A stretch of 64,000 nt of DNA from Methanobrevibacter millerae (GCF_001477655.1 NZ_CP011266.1:1596001-1660000), one strand, 5' to 3'; numbered from the stretch's first letter, positions 34,049-44,350 are shown. The notes: generated from the sequence alone by a model not told the origin. Numbers and translations: made by a program.

Positions 34049-34303
34049 CTAATTTGACCATTTACGGCTTAAGTCAGTGTCATTAAATACAGTTTTTTCT
34101 TGACATTCTTTTAACTCACTTATGCCATCTCTAAAGAATTTTAAGCAGAAATCTTTTTTTGGATTGTAATTATCACAGTTTAAATGAATATTTTCCTGAC
34201 AGTTATCACAACCAATGTCGCTACCTTTTTTGTTTTTACAGCATAATTCATCATTATCATCAAGATAACGGTATTCACAGTCTTTAAATATTATATCATT
34301 CAT
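34049..34303 (-). CDS. Small cysteine-rich protein of unknown function
   Basis: About 84 residues with seven cysteines: CEYRYLDDNDELCCKNKKGS, IGCDNCQENIHLNCDNYNP, and KDFCLKFFRDG, plus one more near the end (ELKECQEK). The spacing suggests two metal sites. It is acidic and soluble. GGAGATTGGATTTT before the ATG at 34303 decides the start over a longer frame. I do not recognise the family. It stands alone. Confidence 0.65.
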   Translation of the reverse strand: MNDIIFKDCEYRYLDDNDELCCKNKKGSDIGCDNCQENIHLNCDNYNPKKDFCLKFFRDGISELKECQEKTVFNDTDLSRKWSN

Positions 34304-34371
34304 AAAATCCAATCTCCCATTTAATATATTTATCAAATATTAATCTGTTAATAAGAGAATAAATAAATTAT

Positions 34372-34509
34372 TATCCAAACAGTAACATAAATCTGGTTAA
34401 AAAGAACATTACACTTCACAATTCTTCATCAACACTGTTAATTGGCAATGTCAAAAAGGGCGATATTATTAAAGAATCCGTAAAACTTCCCATATTGATA
34501 ACAACATAA
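34372..34509 (+). repeat. DUF1848 3'-end fragment F5 (opposite orientation)
   Basis: The + strand reads YPNSNINLVKKNITLHNSSS and then TLLIGNVKKGDIIKESVKLP, which lines up over its whole length with YANANMKLVKRNQKLHNPDS / PLLIGEVKDGDVVKEVNEPS of the DUF1848 protein. It begins at the same codon as the other fragments. It is the only copy on this strand and the most diverged at protein level while still open. It falls in the leader of the C69 peptidase gene; no other feature was seen in 34304-34698 apart from that promoter region. Confidence 0.7.
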
Positions 34510-34698
34510 ATTAATTTATCTATTCTAAAGTAAATAAAATGACCAAGCCATAAAAACTTTTATATTAAATGTTCAATAGATTATTAAATATAAATAAAAC
34601 TTTTAAAAATTCAATCAATTTTATTAAACAAATATTATATAAAAATGTGCATATTTATCAAATAAATAATCATTTACCTGATTTTGGGAGGAATTTTT

Positions 34699-37017
34699 AT
34701 GATAAAATTTAAATATTTTTCTAAAAAATCGATAATTTTAATTTTATGTCTGGTAATATTATGCAGTATACAGGCATGTACAGCATGTACAGCCGTATAT
34801 GTAGGTCCAGATGCTAGTGATGACGGTTCAGTAATTGTTGCAAGATCAAATGACTATCCTGCCGTTTGGGCAAATCATATTGAGGTGACTCCTGCTGTAG
34901 AAAATCAGCCTGGTCGAGTCATGCCTGTAAGTGAGTATGGATCAGTAAAAACGGAAATCCCGGCAAATACTTACCAATACACTTCAACACCATATATGGA
35001 TAGTACGGTAGCGGCTACGGGTTATTCTCATGATGCGGCCGCTGCTACTAATGAAAAAGGAGTAGCCATGACCATGTCTGTTACAGCATATCCAAACAGT
35101 GCCGCTTTGAGAGCAGATCCGTTAATATCTGGTGGAATTTGTGAAGATGCTGCAGTAGACCTTGTGATTTGTCAGAGTGGAACTGCCAGAGAAGGTGTTA
35201 ATGTTCTTTGTGGAATCATTGACAGATATGGAAGCAGTGAATCCAATATTGCTTTTATTGTCGACCAGAATGAAGCATGGTATATAGAGATGTATACAGG
35301 ACATCAGTATGCTGCGGTGAAATTGCCAAGGGACAAGGTGGCAGTTTTCGGTAATGAATTTTCTTTAGAGTACTTATCTGACTATGAAGACCATATTATA
35401 TCTAAAGGACTATTTAGTCTTGCAGAACAAAGGGGTTTTGCTGTACATGGTAAGAATAATGAAATTAATCTCTTTCATACATATTCTGGAAATCAGAAGA
35501 CTACAGATTATTCCCACAGGAGAACCTGGATTGGACACCACATTTTAGCCCCTTCAAAATTCAGTGCCGAATATAATCATAATACTATGTATCCTCTATG
35601 TTTCACACCAGATAAGAAGGTTTCACTGCAGGACGTCTCTCAGCTTATGCGCAATAGATTTGAAGGAACAAAATATTCTCCTGATGAGACGGGTAACACT
35701 GATATTAGGGTGATTGGAACTGATACTGCACTAAGCGCTCATATTATACAGGTGTTTTCAAATCTTCCTGCAGAAATGTCATGTGTCAGCTGGGTCAGCA
35801 GCGGTCCACAGGTCTATGGAGTCTTTGTACCTGTATCCAATGATTGTATATATGTTGGTGGGGCTTATGGAGCTAATCAGCCTGCAAGTCAAAAAAATGT
35901 CTTTGATATAAATTATCCATATTATCTCTTTAAGGATATCTGCTCTCGCTGTTTAGGACCAAGCAACTACAAAACTTATGGCGAGCCTGTCAAGGATTTC
36001 TGGTATAAATCCGAAAGCAATATGTTCATTTCAATGAGTAGAGTACTCTCAGCAGCAGCAAAAATGACTGATAAGAATAGCAGGGCAAATTATATCACTT
36101 CATACTGTAATGATATGATGGGTAAAGCATTTGAAACAGGAAAAGAAATACGTCAAATTATTCAAAATGGAGTGCCTCCAAGGAATTTGAATCTTGATGC
36201 ATCAAAATTCAGTGTTGTTCCTGCAGTACCCGGAGACCACTCTACCGAAATTATCATTAAGACAACAGATCTTGTTAAAGTGTATAGAAATGGAACACAA
36301 TTCTATGCAACTATCATGGACGGTGAAGGAAAATATGTGCCTAGAGGGGCTGTAGTTACTTTCAGTGTTTGTGGTGTATTGTATAATCGTGTAGTCGGTG
36401 AAAACGGTTTGGTTAAAATAAATATTAATCTTAATCCACGCAATTATAATATAATGACTTATTATGGTGGAGCAAGTGCTATGAATGCAATTGATGTATT
36501 GCCTACATTGATATCCAGAAACCTGGTGAAACATTATATGAACGACTCTCAGTTCTTTATCAAATTGGTTGACGGACAGGAAAATCCCTCTGCAGGCAAA
36601 GTTATTAGCATGAACATCAACGGAGTATTTTATGACCGTACAACTAATCAGGATGGTATAGCTAAGTTGAATATCAGATTAATTCCTGGTAAATATATAC
36701 TGACTGCAACCGATCCGAATACAGGATTAATGATGTCATATATTATTACAGTATTGCCTATTTTAACGGCAAGTGATATGAAAATGACCTATTTAGATGG
36801 AAGTCAATTTAAAGTAAAAGTGGTTGATGGTCATGGAAACCCAAAGGATAATGTAAGTGTAATATTCAACATCAATGGAGTATTCTATAACAGAACTACA
36901 GATGCATCGGGAGTTGCCCGTTTGAACATTAATTTGATGCCTGGTGAGTACATTATTACTTCAGAGTATGAAACCGCTAGAGTTTCAAACATAATAACTA
37001 TAATGGCAAAGGATTGA
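34699..37017 (+). CDS. Secreted C69-family peptidase with three Ig-like repeats
   Basis: 772 residues. A basic start and hydrophobic core (SIILILCLVILCSIQACTAC) form a signal peptide that ends at the catalytic Cys30 of the Ntn-hydrolase domain (CTAVYVGPDASDDGSVIVAR; family pattern C-T-x-x-x-V-G). Further family marks are EKGVAMTMSVTA, IVDQNEAWYIEMYTG and FSLAEQRGF. The peptidase domain covers about residues 30-500. Three Ig-like repeats follow, each with NGVFYDRTT-NQDG-A-LNI-LIPGKYI. C69 enzymes are dipeptidases. There is no C-terminal anchor, so it is released or held by the repeats. GGGAGGAATTTTT fixes the start at 34699. Confidence 0.88.
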   Translation: MIKFKYFSKKSIILILCLVILCSIQACTACTAVYVGPDASDDGSVIVARSNDYPAVWANHIEVTPAVENQPGRVMPVSEYGSVKTEIPANTYQYTSTPYMDSTVAATGYSHDAAAATNEKGVAMTMSVTAYPNSAALRADPLISGGICEDAAVDLVICQSGTAREGVNVLCGIIDRYGSSESNIAFIVDQNEAWYIEMYTGHQYAAVKLPRDKVAVFGNEFSLEYLSDYEDHIISKGLFSLAEQRGFAVHGKNNEINLFHTYSGNQKTTDYSHRRTWIGHHILAPSKFSAEYNHNTMYPLCFTPDKKVSLQDVSQLMRNRFEGTKYSPDETGNTDIRVIGTDTALSAHIIQVFSNLPAEMSCVSWVSSGPQVYGVFVPVSNDCIYVGGAYGANQPASQKNVFDINYPYYLFKDICSRCLGPSNYKTYGEPVKDFWYKSESNMFISMSRVLSAAAKMTDKNSRANYITSYCNDMMGKAFETGKEIRQIIQNGVPPRNLNLDASKFSVVPAVPGDHSTEIIIKTTDLVKVYRNGTQFYATIMDGEGKYVPRGAVVTFSVCGVLYNRVVGENGLVKININLNPRNYNIMTYYGGASAMNAIDVLPTLISRNLVKHYMNDSQFFIKLVDGQENPSAGKVISMNINGVFYDRTTNQDGIAKLNIRLIPGKYILTATDPNTGLMMSYIITVLPILTASDMKMTYLDGSQFKVKVVDGHGNPKDNVSVIFNINGVFYNRTTDASGVARLNINLMPGEYIITSEYETARVSNIITIMAKD

Positions 37018-37602
37018 TTTAAAATGTGAAAAAGATGATATTATTGCTGATTACATATAAAATGGATTTATAGAGTATTTATTTAAAGTATGTTTTGGAA
37101 AAGGTGATTTGTTAATCATTGAAGAACCTGAAGTTCATTTACATCCCAAAAATCAAAGAATACTTGTCAAATACATTGTCCGTGCAACAATAGTGGATTA
37201 AAAGTCATGCTGACAACTCATAGCGATTATGTCATTGAACAGTTCAATAATTTTGTCAGATTAGCTAGCATTGATTCGGAAAGTCTAGAAGAATTCGGAT
37301 ACTCTCCAAATAATGTTTTAAATCATGAGGAGAATTCAATATATAAGGTAAATGAACTTCATTTATAAAACCGGAGACAATCCAATTTTTGAAGCATTTA
37401 CAGTTTCTGGAAAAGCAACGCTAGCAGATTTAAGTGGTGAACCTGCAAAGACTTATGAATTATAATTTAGTATTCAATTAATTGAATACTTCTTTTTTTA
37501 GATTTGATTAAATCTCATAATTATCATTACACCACACTTCACTTAATTACAAACTAGAATCAAAACCTGTAAAAATCCCAAATAACAATAATTAAGAAAT
37601 TT
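37018..37602. other. Spacer holding a broken AAA gene
   Basis: 585 bases without an intact gene. Contains the AAA15-like remnant listed next and a further short open tail (37372-37465, YKTGDNPIFEAFTVSGKATL) that I could not assign. Confidence 0.45.
37088..37368 (+). pseudogene. AAA15/OLD-like ATPase remnant with frameshift
   Basis: The first frame has Walker B GDLLIIEEPEVHLHPKNQRI and LVKYIVRATIVD, then TAA at 37199. A second frame picks up as SGLKVMLTTHSDYVIEQFNN and FVRLASIDSESLEEFGYSPN, ending at 37366-37368. EEPE-x-HLHP followed by TTHSDY is the signature of AAA15-type ATPases. Walker A and the N-terminus are missing. It is clearly decayed. Confidence 0.7.
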
Positions 37603-38784
37603 TTAATATGGATAATCCCCTTTTTCTTCATATTCCTTTTTTAACCATGCTTTGAATATAGAATCATATATTTGATATTTTTCATTATTCAATTCTATTA
37701 ATATTTTATTCTGTAAAGTTTTTAATGATGCTCCAATAGCTCCACTTTTCACACCTAATTTATTTGCTATATCAATTCTTCTTAATGGTTTTTCAACAAG
37801 AGCCACGATAATTCTTTGTTCCTGTTTAGTTAATTTATACCATTCATTAGTAAGATGAATCAATAAGTAAGGTAAGGATTTTTTAAATTCTGAAATTATT
37901 TTTTCTTCATTCAACTCTTCATTAGGCGGCAAGAGTCTAGCAAAGCTATTAATGTAATATGGAATTCCATTTGTGCATTTATAAAATCTTTTAAATCCGT
38001 CATCTGTGAATTCAAGATAATCTGCTTTTTCAGCCAGGTAATCTTTTGTTGTTTCATATGAGAATGTTTTGATTTCATAATTGAGGATTCTACCACCAAA
38101 AGCTCCTTTTTGACCAGCAATATCTGATATCAGTTCATCTTTAACACTCATGCTTCCTGAGAAAATATAACCAATATTTTTTTGTGATTGGATAACACTT
38201 CTAATATACCATAAAAATCCATTTACATCTTCATCAAGCTGTTTTAGGATTTGAAATTCATCCATAAATATTAAAATACCTCCAATATGCTCTTCGCAAT
38301 CATCATAGATTTGTTGAGGCAAATCCATCACAAAACTTGTAAATTTAGTATAATCTTCTTCTGTTTTAAGAATAGGAATTGGGATTTTGTCTACTGACTC
38401 TATTTTGTCCATTATGAAATTACGAGTTTTAAAATACTTCAGAATTTTTGTATCAATTGTAATAATATTTGATTCATCACATGCATTTATAATGGATTCG
38501 TAAAATAATCTCATAAAGCAAAAACGATCAAGTTTATCTTTTTTAAATTTATCCATTGCTGATAAATCCATATAGACAACCAAATATTCATTTTGAAAGT
38601 CTTTTTTTAATTTTTTCATTAATGCAGTTTTTCCAACACCCCTAATACCTGTAAGCAGTATTGTTGGTGTTGAACCTTTTTTAGCTAGTTCTAGATTATC
38701 AGAGATAAATGAAATTTCATCTACCCTATTGTAAAACTGTGAATCATCTAAATCATTATCATTTCCTAATGGTAAACTTGCCAT
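37603..38784 (-). CDS. Archaeal AAA ATPase with winged-helix C-terminus (ATPase C)
   Basis: 393 residues. Walker A LTGIRGVGKTALMKKLKKDF near residue 50, Walker B IGGILIFMDEFQILKQLDED, and a sensor SGSMSVKDELISDIAGQKGA. The C-terminal 90 residues are a winged helix (EQRIIVALVEKPLRRIDIAN, KLGVKSGAIGASLKTLQNK). This is the ATPase_2 type, distinct from ATPases A and B, which carry DUF4143-like tails. AGGTGAATATT before the ATG at 38784 sets the start. A repeated element lies ahead of the gene. Role unknown. Confidence 0.85.
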   Translation of the reverse strand: MASLPLGNDNDLDDSQFYNRVDEISFISDNLELAKKGSTPTILLTGIRGVGKTALMKKLKKDFQNEYLVVYMDLSAMDKFKKDKLDRFCFMRLFYESIINACDESNIITIDTKILKYFKTRNFIMDKIESVDKIPIPILKTEEDYTKFTSFVMDLPQQIYDDCEEHIGGILIFMDEFQILKQLDEDVNGFLWYIRSVIQSQKNIGYIFSGSMSVKDELISDIAGQKGAFGGRILNYEIKTFSYETTKDYLAEKADYLEFTDDGFKRFYKCTNGIPYYINSFARLLPPNEELNEEKIISEFKKSLPYLLIHLTNEWYKLTKQEQRIIVALVEKPLRRIDIANKLGVKSGAIGASLKTLQNKILIELNNEKYQIYDSIFKAWLKKEYEEKGDYPY

Positions 38785-38830
38785 AATATTCACCTAAATT
38801 AGTTAATATTCTGTTAATCAAGTTATATAA

Positions 38831-38912
38831 ATGTAATGTAAATTTCATTATAATGAAAAAAACACACTTTCCATTATGTAATGGAAATTACATCATGATG
38901 AAAAAAACACAC
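38831..38912 (+). repeat. Two 37-bp direct repeats upstream of ATPase C, with flanking dyad
   Basis: 38831-38867 and 38876-38912 begin with ATGTAATG and end with ATGAAAAAAACACAC; the middles differ at a few positions. AATGTAATGT at 38829-38838 has its reverse complement ACATTACATT at 38916-38925, so the pair is also framed by an inverted repeat. It starts about 45 bases before the ATPase C start codon and is a likely operator. The remaining gap up to fragment F6 shows nothing. Confidence 0.55.
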
Positions 38913-38965
38913 ATAACATTACATTAAAAAAATTAAATCATCAATACAATTATATTAGAATAATG

Positions 38966-39225
38966 TAGTTTATGGATTAATATAGCTTGGCTCATTAACT
39001 TCCATTACGGTTTCGCCATCTTTAACCTCACCAATCAGCAATGGCGAATAAGGATTGTGCAACTTCTGGTTCCTTTTAACCAAGTTCATGTTACTGTTGG
39101 CATAACACACTTCAAATTATCTACTACTTTTAGTGAAATTTGTTCAATACAATACGAAGAAAAAATGATTAAAAAGTAGAAGAATTATCTACTACTTTTT
39201 AGACAGCTTAGTTTCATAATAGAAA
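38966..39225 (-). repeat. DUF1848 3'-end fragment F6 with long conserved flank
   Basis: 38966-39105 matches the DUF1848 3' end (TTAATATAGCTTGGCTCATT, CTTTAACCTCACCAATCAGC, AAGGATTGTGCAACTTCTGG, CATGTTACTGTTGGCATAAC). The flank 39113-39225 (AAATTATCTACTACTTTTAG, ACGAAGAAAAAATGATTAAA, a second AATTATCTACTACTTTTTAG, TTTCATAATAG) corresponds to that of F3. It ends 20 bases before the stop of ATPase B. Confidence 0.75.
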
Positions 39226-39244
39226 GTCCCAAATAACCATTTTC

Positions 39245-40465
39245 TTAAATTTCATCACCTAATAAAAAGTCAATTATGTTCATATGTTTTATTCCATCTC
39301 TAGACATGTTAAATTCATCCATACTAAATACATATGCATCATATTTATCAGGAATGTTTAATAATGGTGTAAATTCCCGTTCTATTGTTTCATCAGAAGC
39401 TAAAAGATAAGCAACCTGAATATAAATTTTATTATTCTTATTTTTAGCTATGAAATCTACTTCCTTATTTTTAACCCAACCCACTTTAACTGAATATCCA
39501 CGTCTTAAAAGTTCAATATACACAATGTTTTCAATTATTCTAGGTAACCATTTATTATTTTCATCAACCAACGCCTGATGAAATCCATGATCCGTTAAAT
39601 AGTATTTTTCATCTGTAGATAAGAGTTTTTTTCCAAGTATGTCTTCACGTAGCACTCTATGGCAAAATAGTGATTCAACAATGAAGTTTGTATAATTATT
39701 GATAGTTTCTCTTGAAGTTCTTTTACTTTCAGATTTTAAAAAATTTGCAATACTTTTTTTAGAGAATGTTTGCCCTATGGAATTCATAATATAATAAACG
39801 AATCTTTTAAATGTGTCAATTCTTCTGATTTCATGTCTTGAAAGTATATCACTAATAATGATAGAATCATAGATGTCAAGAAGTGCATTGATTTTACCAT
39901 CTTCATCTTTTAAAGAAAGCAATGACGGCATTCCACCATATTCTATGTATTGCATGAAATATTCATATATCTTAGTTTTATCCATTTTAATATTGTTAAT
40001 TTCATTATGATACTTTAAAATTTCTTTAAATGAAAAAGGATAAATGTTTATATGAACATATCTTCCTGCGACCAATGTTGAAAGTTCAGATGAGAACAAT
40101 TTTGAATTAGATCCAGTAACATAAATATCACAATCAAAAGAAACCCTATATGAATTAATTGACTCTTCCCATTCATCAACCAATTGAATTTCATCAAACA
40201 ATAAATAGATCTTACCCTCAATATCTTTAACCTTATCTAAAACAACTTCATCCAATTCTTTTGATGTCTTAATATGTCTATATTTCACATTTTCTAATGA
40301 TATGTAAATTATATTCTCATCAGCAATACCTAAACCCTTAAGTTCCTCGATAATACTTTTTAAAAATGTTGTTTTTCCACATCTACGCAACCCAATAATA
40401 ATTTTAAGAAAATCCGTGTCCAAATAGTTATAAAAAACATTAAGATAATCTTCTCTTTTAATCAT
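39245..40465 (-). CDS. AAA ATPase with DUF4143-type C-terminus (ATPase B)
   Basis: 406 residues, co-linear with ATPase A. Walker A IIGLRRCGKTTFLKSIIEEL near residue 25, Walker B KIYLLFDEIQLVDEWEESIN, sensor YVTGSNSKLFSSELSTLVAG, then PFSFKEILKYHNEI. The tail has NKEVDFIAKNKNNKIYIQVA, the nuclease-like pattern, then LLASDETIEREFTPLLNIPD, shared almost word for word with ATPase A (LLASEETIEREFKPLKKISD). It is bracketed by the intact DUF1848 3' end on its upstream side and F6 on its downstream side. A perfect tandem repeat lies in its leader. Confidence 0.85.
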   Translation of the reverse strand: MIKREDYLNVFYNYLDTDFLKIIIGLRRCGKTTFLKSIIEELKGLGIADENIIYISLENVKYRHIKTSKELDEVVLDKVKDIEGKIYLLFDEIQLVDEWEESINSYRVSFDCDIYVTGSNSKLFSSELSTLVAGRYVHINIYPFSFKEILKYHNEINNIKMDKTKIYEYFMQYIEYGGMPSLLSLKDEDGKINALLDIYDSIIISDILSRHEIRRIDTFKRFVYYIMNSIGQTFSKKSIANFLKSESKRTSRETINNYTNFIVESLFCHRVLREDILGKKLLSTDEKYYLTDHGFHQALVDENNKWLPRIIENIVYIELLRRGYSVKVGWVKNKEVDFIAKNKNNKIYIQVAYLLASDETIEREFTPLLNIPDKYDAYVFSMDEFNMSRDGIKHMNIIDFLLGDEI

Positions 40466-40520
40466 GCAATCACATCTTAATAATATATTAGATTATAATC
40501 ATATATAAATTTGTCAGTTA

Positions 40521-40610
40521 TAACTTACAAAATTACAAAAATAAAAATAAAACAAAAGTATAACTTACAAAATTACAAAAATAAAAATAAAACAAAAGTA
40601 TAACTTACAA
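40521..40610 (+). repeat. Perfect 40-bp tandem repeat, 2.25 copies, in the leader of ATPase B
   Basis: 40521-40560 and 40561-40600 are identical (each starts TAACTTACAAAATTAC and ends AAACAAAAGTA), and 40601-40610 begins a third copy. The unit is A/T-only apart from a few C and G. It lies 55 bases upstream of the ATPase B start, so it can hold promoter or operator sites, or be recent slippage. Nothing else is seen in 40466-40767. Confidence 0.8.
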
Positions 40611-40767
40611 CATTATAATATAAAACAAGAAATACGTGATTTCACAGAACTTCAAAAAATCTCTTTTTAGCAACAAATAAATTCAAATTGAATTCAATAT
40701 ATTTTAGAGGTTTATAAAAGTATTCCTGAAAAAAAATGATTTAATTAAAAATGATACATGAAATTAA

Positions 40768-41691
40768 TTAAAATAGTTTCTGTTTTGTGTCAATATAGCT
40801 GGGTTCATTAACCTCTTTTACAACATCACCATCTTTAACCTCACCAATCAGCAAGGGCGAATCCGGATTGTGCAACTTTTGGTTCCTTTTGACCAGCTTC
40901 ATGTTGGCGTTGGCATAACAATATTTACATCCATGCATACATGTGTTATATAATCCAATATCCCTTCCCATTAAACAGTTGCATTCACGATTTTTGTATT
41001 TTCCTTTAGGTACTTTTAAATTATTTCCAATAGCTTTTTCAAGCACCTGCTGTGTCATGCAACCTGATGAATCAAAACCGAACTGGTCAAGCAATGTGCC
41101 TTCAACACAGGTCTTCATTTGTATACCATATTCATCAGCAATCTCTGCAAAATTTTTTCCAATGACTAATCTCTCTTCTGTCGTTACTTCACGGCCTTGC
41201 GGAAAATTCCTTAAGACCTTCTGGTATAAATCAATGAAACTTATTGTGCAGTCTGAAGTATATTCATGCAATTGTGATGCCATATCCCCAAACCGGTCAA
41301 TGTGAAAATCCAAATCATACTTTTCAGTGATGAAAATCGGATCATATCTCCATGCCACTGCATTGGCTCCCAAATTCTCTGAAAGTATTTTAAATGTTTT
41401 AATAACTTTTTTATAATTTGGAACGTTTACTTCAATGTCCTTTCCATAGGACGTTATTGTAACAAACCAAAACTGCCTGTATTCAGATAGATTGTCCAAT
41501 TTTTTAACCAAATGCTTTGGATTTTTAGAACAAAAGCAAATGCAATCCACAGTCTTGGGATTGAAATTGTATTTATAAATTTGATTGTTATATGGGTTTT
41601 TGCTTAAAACAAATCCTTCATCAATTCTTTTGAGAAACCATTTATGAAAAAAAGCTGGAATGTCCGTTCTGGTTCCTGTATTAAGTATCAT
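40768..41691 (-). CDS. DUF1848 family protein (intact source of the repeated 3' ends)
   Basis: 307 residues. The family start MILNTGTRTDIPAFFHKWF (canonically SRRTDIPAFY) is followed by GFVLSKNPYNNQIYKYNFNP, VDCICFCSKNPKHLVKKLDN, and the C-terminal CMHGCKYCYANANMKLVKRN, a Cys motif suggestive of an iron-sulfur site. A TIM-barrel fold is generally expected. Function unknown. The frame could begin at 41763, but residue 25 is the normal start. That ATG sits in the T-tract of the thiolase terminator with no ribosome binding site, so expression is doubtful. From CY-ANANM onward the gene end is duplicated at six other places. Confidence 0.85.
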   Translation of the reverse strand: MILNTGTRTDIPAFFHKWFLKRIDEGFVLSKNPYNNQIYKYNFNPKTVDCICFCSKNPKHLVKKLDNLSEYRQFWFVTITSYGKDIEVNVPNYKKVIKTFKILSENLGANAVAWRYDPIFITEKYDLDFHIDRFGDMASQLHEYTSDCTISFIDLYQKVLRNFPQGREVTTEERLVIGKNFAEIADEYGIQMKTCVEGTLLDQFGFDSSGCMTQQVLEKAIGNNLKVPKGKYKNRECNCLMGRDIGLYNTCMHGCKYCYANANMKLVKRNQKLHNPDSPLLIGEVKDGDVVKEVNEPSYIDTKQKLF

Positions 41692-42874
<1,183 letters not shown>

Positions 42875-42883
42875 TTAACCTCC

Positions 42884-43921
42884 CTACATTTTAATTTTAC
42901 CTTTGAATTTAGCATAAACAGCATAGTCAACATAAGTTTTGTTGGATATGATATCTTCTGTTTTAGGAGCTAAATCTCTTTTTTCTGTTATTTCATCAGT
43001 TACTTCCAATGTGAATCCGTCACTACCTGCACCTGAACCATAGGAGACGACAAATATTTTGTCTCCAGGTTCTGCAACATCCAAGATATTTGATAATGCA
43101 AGAGGTACAGCACCGGAATAAGTGTTTCCAATATTAGGGGTTAATAATCCTTGAGAGTATTGTTCAGGAGTGAAACCTAATTTTTTAGCTGCTCTTAAGT
43201 AAAATTTACCGTTAGGCTGGTGGAAACATGCATAATCATAATCAGAAGCTTGAGTGTCAGTTATTTCAAATAAGTTTTTAGCTGCACTTAATACATGTTT
43301 GAAGTATGCAGGCTCACCGGTGAAACGTCCACCGTGAGATGGGTAGTCTTCACCTTCTCTTCTGTAAAAGTCAGGAGTATCAGTTGTGAAACTGTAAGTT
43401 TCTTCAATTTCTGCTAAGGTATTTTTCTTACCGATAATGTAAGCAGCACCACCTGCAGATGCGGTGTATTCCAAAGCATCTCCAGGAGCTCCTTGAGAAG
43501 TATCAGCACCAATAGCTAATCCATATTCAATCATGTCACTTTCGACAAGACCCATTGACATTTGAATACCTGCAGTTCCTGCTTTACATGCAAATTCCAA
43601 ATCTGCTGCAGTCAAGTCAGGTGTTGCACATACAGCTTCAGCAACAATTGTTGCAGTTGGTTTTACTGCATATGGGTGTGATTCAGAACCGACATAGACA
43701 GCACCAATCTTTTGTGGATCAATTTGAGCTCTTGCTAGAGCATATCTAGCAGCGGTAACTGCAATAGTTGCAGTATCTTCATCAGCAGAAGGAACAGATT
43801 TTTCATTAACTACTAAACCGTTAGATAAAGCTACAGGGTCATCTCCCCAAACTTTAGCTATTTCTTCTACTTTTATTCTATATGAAGGCACATATGCCCC
43901 ATATCCTACAATTCCTACCAT
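42884..43921 (-). CDS. Hydroxymethylglutaryl-CoA synthase
   Basis: Joins acetoacetyl-CoA and acetyl-CoA to HMG-CoA. The archaeal enzyme opens [20 protein letters not shown], has the nucleophile Cys112 in [35 protein letters not shown], the His motif [19 protein letters not shown], and [19 protein letters not shown]. Length 345 is typical. GGTGATTAA precedes the ATG. It is first in the leftward pair with thiolase, read from the spacer after the tRNA-Gly genes. Confidence 0.96.
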   Translation of the reverse strand: MVGIVGYGAYVPSYRIKVEEIAKVWGDDPVALSNGLVVNEKSVPSADEDTATIAVTAARYALARAQIDPQKIGAVYVGSESHPYAVKPTATIVAEAVCATPDLTAADLEFACKAGTAGIQMSMGLVESDMIEYGLAIGADTSQGAPGDALEYTASAGGAAYIIGKKNTLAEIEETYSFTTDTPDFYRREGEDYPSHGGRFTGEPAYFKHVLSAAKNLFEITDTQASDYDYACFHQPNGKFYLRAAKKLGFTPEQYSQGLLTPNIGNTYSGAVPLALSNILDVAEPGDKIFVVSYGSGAGSDGFTLEVTDEITEKRDLAPKTEDIISNKTYVDYAVYAKFKGKIKM

Positions 43922-44071
43922 TTAATCACCGAAATATATAATTTATAAAATAACATTAAAAAGTATTCTAATTAATTAATATATGATTTAAAGTATTATA
44001 TAAAAGTAACTACAAAAAATAAGAATTTTTAATAAGGATATAAAATTTTTTTAAAAATAGTGATTCTGATA

Positions 44072-44145
44072 TGCAGCTGCCGGGATTCGAACCCGGGTTG
44101 TAGGCTTGGAAGGCCCAAGTAATAACCAGACTATACCACAGCTGC
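44072..44145 (-). tRNA. tRNA-Gly (anticodon TCC)
   Basis: Minus strand: acceptor GCAGCTG (44145-44139) pairs with CAGCTGC (44079-44073), discriminator A. D-arm GTATAGTCTGGTTATTAC, anticodon arm TGGGC-CTTCCAA-GCCTA with TCC, T-arm CCGGGTTCGAATCCCGG. CCA is not encoded. It is 11 bases from the next tRNA-Gly gene. Confidence 0.95.
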
Positions 44146-44156
44146 AAAAGTAAAAG

Positions 44157-44230
44157 TGCGGCGTCCGGGATTTGAACCCGGGTCTCTAACGTGGCAGGCT
44201 AGAGTCTTAACCAGGCTGGACTAACACCGC
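44157..44230 (-). tRNA. tRNA-Gly (anticodon GCC)
   Basis: Minus strand: acceptor GCGGTGT (44230-44224) with GCGCCGC-type partner at 44158-44164, D-arm TAGTCCAGCCTGGTTAAGAC, anticodon arm CTAGC-CTGCCAC-GTTAG with GCC, T-arm CCCGGGTTCAAATCCCGG. It precedes tRNA-Gly(TCC) on the same strand, so both are probably one transcript. Confidence 0.95.
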
Positions 44231-44350
44231 ATGAAAATAAACAACAATATTATATTATACCATTATGATATATAAACCTTTTGATTTTTGGATAATATAC
44301 ATGAAAATGTAATTTAAAAAAATAAATAATATACTCACAAGGAGCATATT

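Noticed and set aside
40521-40610. Tandem repeat as a CRISPR array
   Set aside because: Units are directly adjacent with no spacers, AT-only in character, and no cas genes are seen in the window.
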